Assembly (NCBI GenBank): GCA_029560455.1
Contig: JAKQKW010000179.1
Coordinates: 1 to 17,073, forward strand
Direction: 5' to 3'
From: Candidatus Rifleibacteriota bacterium
GTDB lineage: Bacteria; Riflebacteria; Ozemobacteria; Ozemobacterales; Ozemobacteraceae
Length of the DNA: 17,073 bases
Every line of letters begins with the position of its first letter. The first letter of the stretch is position 1. Below the pieces are notes generated by a model. It saw nothing but the letters and a program-made list of their open reading frames with translations. It was not told the DNA's origin and did not search any database. The position numbers were made by a program, and so were the translations under genes. This document shows, piece by piece, positions 1-7,111 of the stretch.

Positions 1-141
1 GAAGAGCTCAACGAAGTGATCGTCGATCAGCAGAAGCAGCTCGACCGCTGCCACAAGGAAATCTCCCGGCTGCAGCCGAAAACCACCCCGTCGCCAATCG
101 ACGAAACCATCCCCCACGACGAAAAACCGCCGCACTATTAA
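1..141 (+). CDS. slyX: SlyX-like protein, C-terminal part (5' truncated)
   Basis: The reading frame is open from the window edge and ends in TAA at 139-141, giving the last 46 residues. The segment starts EELNEVIVDQQKQLDR and ends in KPPHY. Known SlyX proteins are about 70-residue coiled coils with a conserved LNxVVxxQQxxIDRL-type stretch and a terminal PPHY motif; both are seen here. Function is poorly defined: E. coli slyX lies beside slyD and no enzymatic role is established. The missing N-terminus should lie just left of the window. The last codons form one arm of the downstream terminator hairpin, so coding and termination signals overlap. The identification rests on the tail motif and heptad-like spacing only. 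Confidence 0.75.
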   Translation, partial: EELNEVIVDQQKQLDRCHKEISRLQPKTTPSPIDETIPHDEKPPHY

Positions 142-156
142 AATACGGCGGTTTTT
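122..156. terminator. Bidirectional Rho-independent terminator between slyX and the ABC operon
   Basis: An 11-bp inverted repeat (AAAAACCGCCG at 122-132, CGGCGGTTTTT at 146-156) encloses a 13-nt A/T-rich loop. The U-run is present on both strands because the arms themselves are A/T-tailed. It sits between the converging slyX (plus) and ABC exporter (minus) genes and overlaps the slyX stop codon. Confidence 0.85.
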
Positions 157-176
157 AGCTACGGCACCGAGGCGCC

Positions 177-2060
177 CTAAGCGTGAGCGAGGTGGCGATA
201 GGTCTCGCAGCTCTGCATCAGTTCATCGTGCGAACCGGTCGCCTCGATACCACCGTCTTTGAGAACCATGATGCGGTCGGCCATCATCGCAGTCGCCATG
301 CGGTGCGTCACGATCAGACAGGTAATCGCGCCGTATTCGCTTTCGAGGTCGGCCCAGAGCTTTTTCTCGTTGGCGGCATCGAGGCTCGCCGTGATATCGT
401 CCATCAGCAGCAGCTGCGGCTGACCGACAAGGGCGCGGGCAATCGACAGGCGCTGCCGCTGGCCGCCCGAAAGCGTTACACCACGCTGGCCTACCGGTTC
501 AGTGAAACCGCCAGGAAAAGCCATGACTTCACGATCGAACTGCGCAATTCTGGCGCATGCCTGAATCAACTCGTCCGATTTATTTCGCCAGAAGTCGATA
601 TTGGTGCGGATCGACTCTGAGAAGATCACCGGTTCCTGCTGAATGTAGCCGATTCTGTCTCTGAACGACTGGCGGCGAATCTCAGCCAGCGGCACGCCGT
701 TCACCTTGACAGTGCCTGAATCCGGCTGCATCATGCCTGAAACCAGATTCAGCAGAGTGGTTTTGCCCGAGCCGATCTGGCCGACCACCGCCACCTTTTC
801 CCCTTTCCTGATCGAGAAATTGAGGTCTTTGAAAGCGAAGGGTTCTTTACCATTTACCGCATCGCCATCAGGGGAAGTGGCCACGCCACTGGCTGCGATC
901 TTTTCGGCTTCCTGCTGCTCGAGATTTTCGACAAGAGTATGTTTGAAACTGACGTTTTCAAAGCAAAGGTCATCGATCGAGGCGATTTCGGCGGTGCCAT
1001 CGACTTCGGGTTCGTGCGCGGCACCGTCGGTCTTCTGCAGATCTTCGAGGCGATCGATCGAAACGCAGGCCTGCGTCAGCGTCACGAGCATCATCGGGAT
1101 GTCCATCAGCGGGTAAATGATCATGCCGAGGTAGCTGAAGAAGGCGTAGTAGGTGCCAAGCGTCAGCGTGCCGCGGATAACCATGATGCCGCCGAAAACC
1201 AGAACCATGATTTCGCCAACATAGTTGAGGAATTCGAAGAACACCATGAACATGCCCCATAGCCTGTCGACTTTGATTTCCTGATTGATGCGTTTTTCGA
1301 GAAGTTTGTCAAAGAGCTGCTGCTGCGGTTTGCGGGCATTGAAAGACGTGATGATCTTGATACCTGAGTATGAGGCTTCGAGAAAGTCGTTGCCTTCTGA
1401 CATGCCTTCCTGAACATCTTTGAACGATTCGCCGAAGCTGGTTTCGAGCCGGATGAAGATATACAGCATGATTGGCAGAGGAACACAGGCGAGCAGTGCG
1501 AGTTTCCAGTGCAGCAGGGCCATCGAGGCGACGCAGAAGAAGATGATGCTCGCCGAGTTCACTGCCCTGAAAATGCCAGAACAGCACAGCCAGGAAAGCC
1601 CCGGCGGGTTGGTTCTGATATCTTCGGTCAGGCGGGTCGCCAGGTCACCGGTTCTGAATTTGAGAAAGAAGCGGTGACCCTTTTTGAGAATCTCGGCAAA
1701 GAATTTTTCGCGGTAATACAGTTCGAAAGCCACATTCATGCGGGCTCTGAAGTTCGTGTAGATACCTGAGAAAAACGGTCCGAGACCCATGGCGAGCAGC
1801 ATCAACAGCATGCGGTTGCGCTCGCTCAGGGCGGCATCAAGGGTGATTTTCCCGGCCTGGTAGTTGTTCAGGCCTGTAACCAGGCTGTCAATGATGTGCT
1901 TGAGCACCATCGGAAACATCACAGCGATGATAGTGGAAAGGAACGTCATGAACAGCAGCAGCAAAACCATGCGCCAGTGCGGCCGGTATTCGTTCCAGAT
2001 CCACTTTATGTAGTAGAGTCGGTTATGTCTGAGGTCTTTTCTTTTCATTGATTTTTTCAT
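177..2060 (-). CDS. ABC exporter half-transporter, degenerate-site subunit (TM287/YheI-YheH type)
   Basis: A 627-residue half-transporter with an N-terminal six-helix exporter-type membrane domain (roughly residues 25-345) and a C-terminal ATPase domain. Walker A is GQIGSGKTT at 427-435, the signature is a canonical LSGGQRQ at 530-536, Walker B ends in D554, and an H-loop His is present (VTHRM). The catalytic Glu after Walker B is replaced by Asp (D555), the usual mark of the inactive site in heterodimeric exporters. About 35 extra residues (about 374-407, low complexity, Ala/Gly/Asp-rich) are inserted between the first NBD strand and the next, where most family members have a short loop. The start overlaps the stop of the upstream gene as ATGA, so the two are translationally coupled and probably pair. 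Substrate is unknown: multidrug/lipid export is the family's usual role, but the sequence does not decide it. A second in-frame Met lies four codons in. Confidence 0.92.
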   Translation of the reverse strand: MKKSMKRKDLRHNRLYYIKWIWNEYRPHWRMVLLLLFMTFLSTIIAVMFPMVLKHIIDSLVTGLNNYQAGKITLDAALSERNRMLLMLLAMGLGPFFSGIYTNFRARMNVAFELYYREKFFAEILKKGHRFFLKFRTGDLATRLTEDIRTNPPGLSWLCCSGIFRAVNSASIIFFCVASMALLHWKLALLACVPLPIMLYIFIRLETSFGESFKDVQEGMSEGNDFLEASYSGIKIITSFNARKPQQQLFDKLLEKRINQEIKVDRLWGMFMVFFEFLNYVGEIMVLVFGGIMVIRGTLTLGTYYAFFSYLGMIIYPLMDIPMMLVTLTQACVSIDRLEDLQKTDGAAHEPEVDGTAEIASIDDLCFENVSFKHTLVENLEQQEAEKIAASGVATSPDGDAVNGKEPFAFKDLNFSIRKGEKVAVVGQIGSGKTTLLNLVSGMMQPDSGTVKVNGVPLAEIRRQSFRDRIGYIQQEPVIFSESIRTNIDFWRNKSDELIQACARIAQFDREVMAFPGGFTEPVGQRGVTLSGGQRQRLSIARALVGQPQLLLMDDITASLDAANEKKLWADLESEYGAITCLIVTHRMATAMMADRIMVLKDGGIEATGSHDELMQSCETYRHLAHA

Positions 2061-3871
2061 GCAACAGCTCCGGTTGCTGCGCTATTGCCGTTGTTGGCGG
2101 CAATTATGGCGTTATCGCCAGGGTCACCCCGGCCGGCAGTCTGAATGTTCACCAGTTCGCGGTAAATGCCGTCTTCTCGCATCAGTTCCGCATGACTGCC
2201 GCTCTGTTTCAGAACGCCCTTTTCAAAGACGAGAATGCGGTCGGCCTTTCTTATGGTCGCCAGACGGTGCGCAATCACGATTGAAGTGCGGCCCTGCATG
2301 AGTTTTTCCATGCTCGCCTGAAGCTCACGTTCAGTGATCGCATCGACCGACGAGGTCGCCTCGTCGAGAATCAACAGATCAGGGTTTTTGACCATTGCCC
2401 GCGTGTATGAGAGCAGCTGACGCTCGCCATAAGACAGGTTGGCGCCACGTTCAGCGAGCATGGTTTCGTAACCTTTGCTCTGGCGCATGATAAAATCATG
2501 CGCACCCAGCTCTTTCGCGGCCTTGATGACCGTTTCGTCGTCGACATCGTTATGAAAGGCCTTGAGGTTTTCCATGATGGTGCCGGGAAAAAGGTAGATT
2601 TCCTGGAGCACCAGCGCGATGTTGCGGCGCCAGTCTTCGAGACTGATACTGCGGATATCGCGGCCATCGACGGTTATACTGCCGCTGGTCGGGTCATAGA
2701 ATCTGAGAAGCAGGTTGATACAGGTGGTTTTGCCGGAGCCAGAGGCACCAACAATTGCCAGCTGCTGGCCGCGCGGAATCTCGAAGCTGGCGTTTTTCAG
2801 CACAATATCGCTGTCGTAGGCAAACGAAACATCGTTGAAGGCTATTTTTTCGTTGAGTCTGAGATCGGGTGCCGGCTGGCCTTCGTCTTTAACCGCCGGG
2901 TCGGTATCGAGAATATCGAAAACGCGAACGCCGGCCGCAAGAGCCGTCTGCAGCTGTGCCAGCACTTCAATGAGGAATTCCAGCGGCCTGAAGAATTGCC
3001 GCAGCAGTTCCATGAGCATTACCAGGGTGCCGACGCTCATGGTGCCAGCGTAGACCCGGCTGCTGCAGTAGGCGAAGAGCAGCATCAGCACGCCGATTTC
3101 GGTAAAAAACCTGAAACTTGAAGAAAACAGCATGTATTCGACAAATGCCGCCTTGCGTTCAAGTCTGGCTTTTTCTTCGCTGTGCATCTGCAGATTATTC
3201 ATGATGTCTTTTTCACGACCATGCACCTTGATCAGAGGCACGCCCTGAATATATTCGGTCAGATAACCGGTCAAGGCGCTGTTCTTCTCACGCACCTTCG
3301 TGTAAAGCGAGCGGATATAGGTCAGATAAAAGAACATAACCAGACCGACGACAACCAGGGCGAGCATGGCAACCGCTCCGATGCGCACATCTTCGCGCAT
3401 CAAAACGATGATAGTACCGACGATCAGCATGATGCTGGCCACCAGCTGCGCTGTCGACTGGGTAAACATCGACTTCAGCTGGTTGGCGTCGGATTCGCTG
3501 CGGGTGATCAGCTTGCCGGTCTGGTTCTGATCGAAAAAGCGCATGCCCTGGCCAAGAATGTGACTGAACAGGCGACGCTTGATTTCGGCGACGACTTCGG
3601 CGCCGATGCGGGCCATGATTCTGACTCTGACATACATCGCCACAGCGCCGACAATCAGACAGCCGATGAAGAAGCCGGCGTACATTACCGCCAGGCTGAT
3701 GTCCTTCTGCGGAATCGCCGTATCGATAATGGTGCGTAGAATCATCGGGCGCAGCAGGTGCACGGCCGTAACCACGACCATCGTGACAAGCGCCACCGCG
3801 AGGCTCGCGAGATGCGGCCTGAAAAAGGGAAGAATTCGTTTCAATACTGATTTACTGTTGTTTTTCTGCAT
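2057..3871 (-). CDS. ABC exporter half-transporter, catalytic-site subunit (TM288/YheH type)
   Basis: A 604-residue exporter with an N-terminal membrane domain (about residues 15-320) and an ATPase domain: Walker A GASGSGKTT at 375-383, Q-loop Q423, signature LSYGERQ at 479-485, Walker B D503 followed by catalytic E504, and H-loop H535. The signature deviates from LSGGQ (Y and E), while Walker B is intact, the mirror image of its partner. In a heterodimer the degenerate site would therefore be built from this protein's LSYGE and the partner's D555, leaving one consensus site. It is the first gene of a two-gene operon. No good Shine-Dalgarno precedes its ATG; the upstream sequence is A-rich (AAATTTAAACAAAAACAG), so initiation may rely on an unstructured leader. 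A structured RNA and a terminator lie upstream and may control it. Confidence 0.92.
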   Translation of the reverse strand: MQKNNSKSVLKRILPFFRPHLASLAVALVTMVVVTAVHLLRPMILRTIIDTAIPQKDISLAVMYAGFFIGCLIVGAVAMYVRVRIMARIGAEVVAEIKRRLFSHILGQGMRFFDQNQTGKLITRSESDANQLKSMFTQSTAQLVASIMLIVGTIIVLMREDVRIGAVAMLALVVVGLVMFFYLTYIRSLYTKVREKNSALTGYLTEYIQGVPLIKVHGREKDIMNNLQMHSEEKARLERKAAFVEYMLFSSSFRFFTEIGVLMLLFAYCSSRVYAGTMSVGTLVMLMELLRQFFRPLEFLIEVLAQLQTALAAGVRVFDILDTDPAVKDEGQPAPDLRLNEKIAFNDVSFAYDSDIVLKNASFEIPRGQQLAIVGASGSGKTTCINLLLRFYDPTSGSITVDGRDIRSISLEDWRRNIALVLQEIYLFPGTIMENLKAFHNDVDDETVIKAAKELGAHDFIMRQSKGYETMLAERGANLSYGERQLLSYTRAMVKNPDLLILDEATSSVDAITERELQASMEKLMQGRTSIVIAHRLATIRKADRILVFEKGVLKQSGSHAELMREDGIYRELVNIQTAGRGDPGDNAIIAANNGNSAATGAVA

Positions 3872-3931
3872 CTGTTTTTGTTTAAATTTGCCCTGAGGCG
3901 TTCATGTTAAATCGTTTTTTTTGCTGGTGTG

Positions 3932-3993
3932 GCGTTGCGATGGCGCGACTCCCGGCCATCCATGGCCTCCGCTGCGTTGCGCCGTCCTGGCGC
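3932..3993. repeat. Palindrome-rich intergenic element upstream of the ABC operon
   Basis: This 62-bp segment holds the palindrome GGCCATCCATGGCC (3954-3967), flanked by two direct copies of GCGTTGCG (3932-3939 and 3974-3981), and a second hairpin GCGCC-5 nt-GGCGC (3979-3993). It is more GC-rich than the A/T-rich flanks. It lies between the terminator and the ABC start and could fold into a compact structure in the mRNA leader, or be a copy of a dispersed intergenic repeat. No second copy is in this window, so repeat status is inference. Confidence 0.4.
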
Positions 3994-4029
3994 AAAAAAA
4001 GCGGGCTGCCACCATTGGTCAGCCCGCTT
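3994..4029 (-). terminator. Rho-independent terminator of the putative leader RNA (minus strand)
   Basis: A 10-bp perfect stem (AAGCGGGCTG at 3999-4008, CAGCCCGCTT at 4020-4029) with an 11-nt loop. On the minus strand it is followed by seven U residues (A-run at 3994-4000). It lies upstream of the ABC operon and no minus-strand protein gene precedes it, so it must end an RNA or act as an attenuator. Confidence 0.8.
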
Positions 4030-4143
4030 CTGAAAACGAATTCAGTCAGATAGACAGTGAACAAACGGAGGCATTGCGATAAAAAAAATCATGAATCATC
4101 TTTACGGGCCTCCGGTTTCTGCAATTTTGACGGTTCAACCGTC
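3994..4143 (-). ncRNA. Putative structured small RNA or attenuator leader, about 150 nt
   Basis: A strong minus-strand promoter places the start near 4143, and a strong terminator ends at about 3994, with no convincing coding sequence between. Predicted elements in transcript order are as follows. Hairpin 1 is GACGGT-TGA-ACCGTC (4143-4129), exactly at the predicted 5' end. Hairpin 2 has about 10 bp with one bulge (GCCTCCGGTTT at 4108-4118 against AAACGGAGGC at 4063-4072) and a 35-nt A/U-rich loop. A 33-nt linker and the terminator stem follow. The GGCCCG stretch overlapping hairpin 2 can also pair with CGGGCU of the terminator's 5' arm, so a terminator/antiterminator switch is possible. It could be a free sRNA, or an attenuator for the exporter genes starting about 120 nt beyond the terminator. 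I do not recognise a known riboswitch core in it. Confidence 0.5.
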
Positions 4144-4149
4144 GCGGCA

Positions 4150-4179
4150 AGTATATTATGCCGGGCCGGGGCTTGTCAA
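4150..4179 (-). promoter_or_regulatory. Sigma-70-type promoter, minus strand (putative leader RNA / ABC operon)
   Basis: Read on the minus strand: TTGACA (4179-4174), 18-bp spacer, TATACT (4155-4150). The -35 is a perfect consensus and the -10 matches five of six. The predicted start is near 4143, which coincides with the first base of hairpin 1. Confidence 0.7.
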
Positions 4180-4262
4180 TACACTTTCTTGCGGCGGTTG
4201 CAGAAGATACGGTTTGAGGGTATGCTTGGTCACGAAAAATCAACGCAACAAGGAACCAGATA

Positions 4263-5063
4263 ATGAAATTCAAGCGCGTCTGCCTCTGCTACTTCTCACC
4301 GACCGGTGCCACCCGTACAATTACCAGCGAAATAGCCGCCGGCATCGGTATCGACCCGCTTAAAGTCATCGAAAACAACCTCACCTACCCCGAATACGCC
4401 GACTCAATAATCGAAATCGAGCCTGACGACCTGGTGGTAATCGCCGCCCCGGTTTATGCCGGTATGCTGCCTGCTGTGGCCCTGCAGCGCCTCAACACGA
4501 TAAAATTCGCCGGCAATCCGGCGGTTCTCGTTGCCGTCTATGGCAACCGCAATTATGACGACGCCCTCATCGATCTGCGGGAATTCGCCAGCGGCGCCGG
4601 ACTGCTCCCCGTAGCCGCCGCAGCCTTCGTCGGCGAGCACTCTTACTCGAATGACAAATACAAAATCGCAAAAGGGCGGCCAGACGCTGACGACAAAGAG
4701 GCCGCACGTGACTTTGGCCGCAAAATATACGAAAAAGTGCAGTCACTAAGCCCGAAATCCGCCATGCCCGAGCTCAAGCTGCCGGGCACTTTTCCGCTGC
4801 CCGAACGCAAAACCATCGATCACACCGCCGTCGAAACGAGACACGAAATTTGCACAGAATGCGGTCGCTGCCAGGAAGTCTGCCCAACCGGTGCTGTGTA
4901 TTTCAAAAAGGGCTATCAGACAAAAAAAGAACTGTGCATACTTTGCTGTGCCTGCGTAAAAAAATGCCCACAGCAAGCGCGCATTGCCGCATCAGAAACC
5001 CTGCAGCAGTTCAGAGAAAAGCTCTCGGCCATGCCGCGCCGCAACCCCGAAATTTTCTTCTGA
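4263..5063 (+). CDS. EFR1-type flavodoxin / 2[4Fe-4S] ferredoxin fusion protein
   Basis: A 266-residue cytoplasmic redox protein. The N-terminal half (1-165) is flavodoxin-like, with the FMN phosphate-loop stretch YFSPTGATR and the APVYAGMLP and YGNRNYDD segments typical of the EFR1 family. The C-terminus carries two classical 4Fe-4S motifs: CTECGRCQEVCP (197-208) and CILCCACVKKCP (225-236). EFR1 proteins are electron carriers of largely unknown partners, common in anaerobes; no substrate can be assigned from the neighbours. The ATG at 4263 follows an AAGGAACC ribosome-binding site. It stands alone, divergent from the ABC operon's leader, and is followed by a stem-loop. Both iron-sulfur motifs are complete, so a functional protein is expected. 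Confidence 0.9.
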   Translation: MKFKRVCLCYFSPTGATRTITSEIAAGIGIDPLKVIENNLTYPEYADSIIEIEPDDLVVIAAPVYAGMLPAVALQRLNTIKFAGNPAVLVAVYGNRNYDDALIDLREFASGAGLLPVAAAAFVGEHSYSNDKYKIAKGRPDADDKEAARDFGRKIYEKVQSLSPKSAMPELKLPGTFPLPERKTIDHTAVETRHEICTECGRCQEVCPTGAVYFKKGYQTKKELCILCCACVKKCPQQARIAASETLQQFREKLSAMPRRNPEIFF

Positions 5064-5091
5064 TCGATTGATTTAACCAGTTGAAACAGGG

Positions 5092-5116
5092 AGCCGGGCC
5101 AATGGCCCGGCTTCTT
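5092..5116. terminator. Stem-loop terminator between converging genes
   Basis: A 9-bp GC-rich stem AGCCGGGCC (5092-5100) / GGCCCGGCT (5104-5112) with an AAT triloop is followed by TCTTC on the plus strand. The T-tract is poor, so termination may be inefficient or Rho-assisted. It serves the ferredoxin gene and perhaps the converging gene. Confidence 0.6.
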
Positions 5117-5178
5117 CACAATCCGTCATTCTGGCTCTGCTGGCGCCAGATCACTGGTATTTTCTCTATTTGCAGGCA

Positions 5179-5940
5179 TCAGCGACCCGGAGGTGGTTCA
5201 GCGAAATCGTGGCGCGGGCGTTCGTAATCACGATCGTCATCGTAGTAGCGCGGGGTCGACCATTCGTATTTAATTTCGACGGTCTGGCCCGGATAAGATT
5301 CGGGATTGAAGTCAGTCTCGCTGACCGGCGACCATGAACTTTCGCCGTAACCGGTGCCGGGGGCGCTTTCAGCCAGACTTTTACTTTCAGCCTCTGATTT
5401 TCTGAGTGAGTCATAAGGCAGGTATACCACCGGCCGGCGCTCACGCCAGGCAACGATTCTGATCAACCCCAGCTGGTCGCTTTGCCCCAGCCGCCCGGCA
5501 TATGAATCGCCAGCACTGGTGAAATAGAATCTCTGCACATGGCTCATGCCTGAACGCCACCCTGAGAAGTCTCCGGTCTGACCCGGGTTGAGCACATACA
5601 TGCTTTCGTTTGAACTGCCGTAGCTACGCTGGCCCGAGATGATATTCAGACCATCGACCGAAATCGTCAGCGCAACACGATTGCGCGAGGTATTGGTGAC
5701 CCGGATCGAATAGCGTTCACCCTGGCGGGCAGTGATGCGCAGACGTGAATCAGGCATATATTTTTCATAACGGTATGCCGGATAAGCACTCAAGGGGCCG
5801 CGCTCATCGCCGATTATCGTTACCCGCACCAGATTATCGAGCGGCTCGTAAGGCGGAGCGATAGACCGTGCCACCAGAGTGCCGGCAGCCGTAGTCAAAC
5901 AAAGAAGCACCAGAAAAAACATTATCTGCCTGGTTCTCAT
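5179..5940 (-). CDS. Uncharacterised exported protein
   Basis: A 253-residue protein with an N-terminal export signal (MRTRQ, then a hydrophobic stretch at about 7-24). The mature core (about 35-170) is rich in beta-strand-like segments: GERYSIRVTNTSRNRVALTI, SVDGLNIISG and a MYVLNPGQTGDFSGWR stretch. I recall this pattern from a widespread family of periplasmic/envelope proteins of unknown function, in which the central domain is Ig-like and the 'SVDGxNxxSG ... GWR' residues are conserved. The C-terminal 80 residues are low complexity (Ser/Glu-rich, then Asp/Arg/Pro). No lipobox Cys is apparent. The ATG is preceded by GGGAGA at a good distance. It is monocistronic and divergent from the sigma-54 promoter region. 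No function is proposed. Confidence 0.8.
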   Translation of the reverse strand: MRTRQIMFFLVLLCLTTAAGTLVARSIAPPYEPLDNLVRVTIIGDERGPLSAYPAYRYEKYMPDSRLRITARQGERYSIRVTNTSRNRVALTISVDGLNIISGQRSYGSSNESMYVLNPGQTGDFSGWRSGMSHVQRFYFTSAGDSYAGRLGQSDQLGLIRIVAWRERRPVVYLPYDSLRKSEAESKSLAESAPGTGYGESSWSPVSETDFNPESYPGQTVEIKYEWSTPRYYDDDRDYERPRHDFAEPPPGR

Positions 5941-5987
5941 AATTCTCCCTCACTGTTTCGGTTAATTAGAATAACGCAGAGACAACT

Positions 5988-6015
5988 GAGCAGATTTAGG
6001 GAAATAATTCTGCTC
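5988..6015. promoter_or_regulatory. Inverted repeat upstream of the exported-protein gene
   Basis: GAGCAGA (5988-5994) and TCTGCTC (6009-6015) form perfect 7-bp arms with a 14-bp A/T-rich spacer. It lies about 50 bp upstream of the minus-strand start at 5940, where an operator or 5'-UTR hairpin would be expected. I could not place convincing -35/-10 boxes around it. Confidence 0.4.
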
Positions 6016-6387
6016 AAAGTTTAACCAGAATGTACACTTTCTGAACACCAGGTATGAAAAAGTCCACAGGCAGAATCGACTTTATCCAAGTCGCAGCAAC
6101 GCTTATGCCCAGAATGGCAGAACATGTATCTACTCAGGAATGTATCGAACATTTTTCACCGATTCAGCGGCGCAGCCTATCAGACGGGTTGTTTTTTTGC
6201 TGACAGGAGGTCAACGATACTCGGCAGCATATGAGCTTTTATATAGCATCATCAGCTGAGATTCCCGCTTCCGCAGGAATGACAGGATTATCTGAACAAA
6301 GACAGACAAACTTAAACAAACACAAACAAAGAAGTGCATAAAAAGACTCTAAACTTTTATAAAAAATGCCGATATAAAAATTGTGGG
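6016..6387. other. Gene-free intergenic stretch
   Basis: No coding sequence is supported here: the short open frames lack a correctly spaced ribosome-binding site or overlap a degraded repeat. Visible items are two copies of ATGTATC (6124-6130 and 6142-6148), with a small inverted repeat AATGT-5 nt-ACATT about 250 bp upstream of the sigma-54-type promoter, a T7 run near 6192, an A/C-rich CAAA-repeating tract at about 6295-6330, and the dispersed palindrome listed separately. The distance is compatible with activator sites for the promoter at 6396, but nothing identifies an activator. Confidence 0.5.
6260..6283. repeat. Degraded copy of a dispersed intergenic palindrome (copy 1)
   Basis: A 24-bp imperfect palindrome beginning GATTCCCGC and ending GGAATGAC. 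Its reverse complement matches 18 of 24 positions of the segment at 14507-14530. This GTCATTCC...GGAATC type of element occurs between genes in many bacterial genomes. Mobility is not shown. Confidence 0.45.
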
Positions 6388-6395
6388 TTGCAAGA

Positions 6396-6411
6396 TGGCA
6401 CAACATTTGCT
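6396..6411 (+). promoter_or_regulatory. Sigma-54 (-24/-12) promoter
   Basis: TGGCACAACATTTGCT matches the RpoN consensus TGGCAYRNNNNTTGCW at every defined position, with GG and GC separated by exactly 10 bp. The predicted start is near 6422, about 69 nt upstream of the ATG at 6491. A sigma-70-like reading (TTGCAA at 6388-6393, 17-bp spacer, TATACT at 6411-6416) overlaps it, so the gene may have dual promoters, or one of the matches is accidental. Confidence 0.65.
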
Positions 6412-6490
6412 ATACTACGCGTCACACAAAAAAACCCGGAGCAACTCGTCAGAGCAAACCGTCCGGACCAATGTATTAAGAGGTTTTGTA

Positions 6491-7099
6491 ATGTCTCCCG
6501 TGTACACCACCATACGCAAAGTGTCTTTCCGCTGTCTTTTTGTTATGATTCTCATGCTGGCCGCAACAATGCAGTCGGGCTTTGCGTCAGACAATTTCTC
6601 CTACAACGACGTCGAACTGCGCCGCATCGAAGCGCCTGCCAACTTTGAAAACGCCGTACGCTACCAGATCACTTACTGGCACAAAGCTGATGGCGCCAGC
6701 ATGCAGGTTTTCCCGAGTCGCGAAGAACGCGAACGCGATGCCGACATCATTCTTGCCCAGGCCGTTAACCGCTTCCTTGATGAAGAATACCACGAAAAAG
6801 GCAAAGGCATGGACGAACACGTCGTCGAAGCCGCTAATATGGGCAATCTCATCGACCTGATCAACCAGGACTACCTCTCACCAGCCTGGAAAGCAGAAAA
6901 CGTCAACAATTTCCGCCAGTTCCTGCACAAATACGAAAAAGATCTGCTGCTGTTCACCATCAACATCTATCTTGATTACGCCTTCAAAGGCGGCTATTAC
7001 AGCGGCAACGACATCAACCCGATCGTCGTGAACTTCAAAAACGATGGCAAAAGCGCCGACGAAGTAACCTTCATCATCGTTAACTACACCGACAAATAA
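6491..7099 (+). CDS. Unknown exported protein under a sigma-54-type promoter
   Basis: A 202-residue protein with a clear signal peptide (about 1-32: basic YTTIRKVSFR, hydrophobic CLFVMILMLAATM, cleavage near FAS|DN). The mature part is mixed alpha/beta, rich in Asn, Asp, Glu and Tyr, with no cysteines and no catalytic motif I recognise. Open frame extends upstream to 6383, but that would start before the promoter; the ATG at 6491 follows AAGAGG at suitable spacing and gives the signal peptide at the N-terminus. It is monocistronic with its own promoter and a very strong terminator, suggesting a highly expressed or tightly controlled unit. I do not recognise a family; periplasmic or secreted location is the only inference. 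Confidence 0.8.
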   Translation: MSPVYTTIRKVSFRCLFVMILMLAATMQSGFASDNFSYNDVELRRIEAPANFENAVRYQITYWHKADGASMQVFPSREERERDADIILAQAVNRFLDEEYHEKGKGMDEHVVEAANMGNLIDLINQDYLSPAWKAENVNNFRQFLHKYEKDLLLFTINIYLDYAFKGGYYSGNDINPIVVNFKNDGKSADEVTFIIVNYTDK

Positions 7100-7111
7100 G
7101 CACGCTTAACC

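Noticed and set aside
2498..3739. Long plus-strand open frames (185 and 207 codons) opposite the ABC exporter gene
   Set aside because: They are antisense to a clearly recognisable ATPase/membrane protein and their His/Asp/Gln-rich composition is that of a complementary-strand shadow.
3882..4273. Minus-strand open frames of 60 and 75 codons upstream of the ABC operon
   Set aside because: They run through the terminator, the palindromic segment and the promoter, have no ribosome-binding site and no family resemblance; the RNA-structure reading explains the region better.
4263..5063. The EFR1-type protein as part of the putative RNA's target operon
   Set aside because: It is on the opposite strand with its own ribosome-binding site; nothing besides divergence connects them.
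6295..6330. CAAA-rich tract as a possible CRISPR or tandem repeat
   Set aside because: The units are irregular and very short, with no spacer/repeat periodicity.
6230..6340. Short plus-strand frame (ATG at about 6230, 36 codons) after an AGGAGGT motif
   Set aside because: The AGGAGGT is about 20 nt from the ATG, the frame crosses the dispersed palindrome and the product is low complexity.
6383..6490. N-terminal extension of the exported protein to a GTG at 6383
   Set aside because: It would place the start upstream of the predicted transcription start and bury the signal peptide at residue 37 and beyond.
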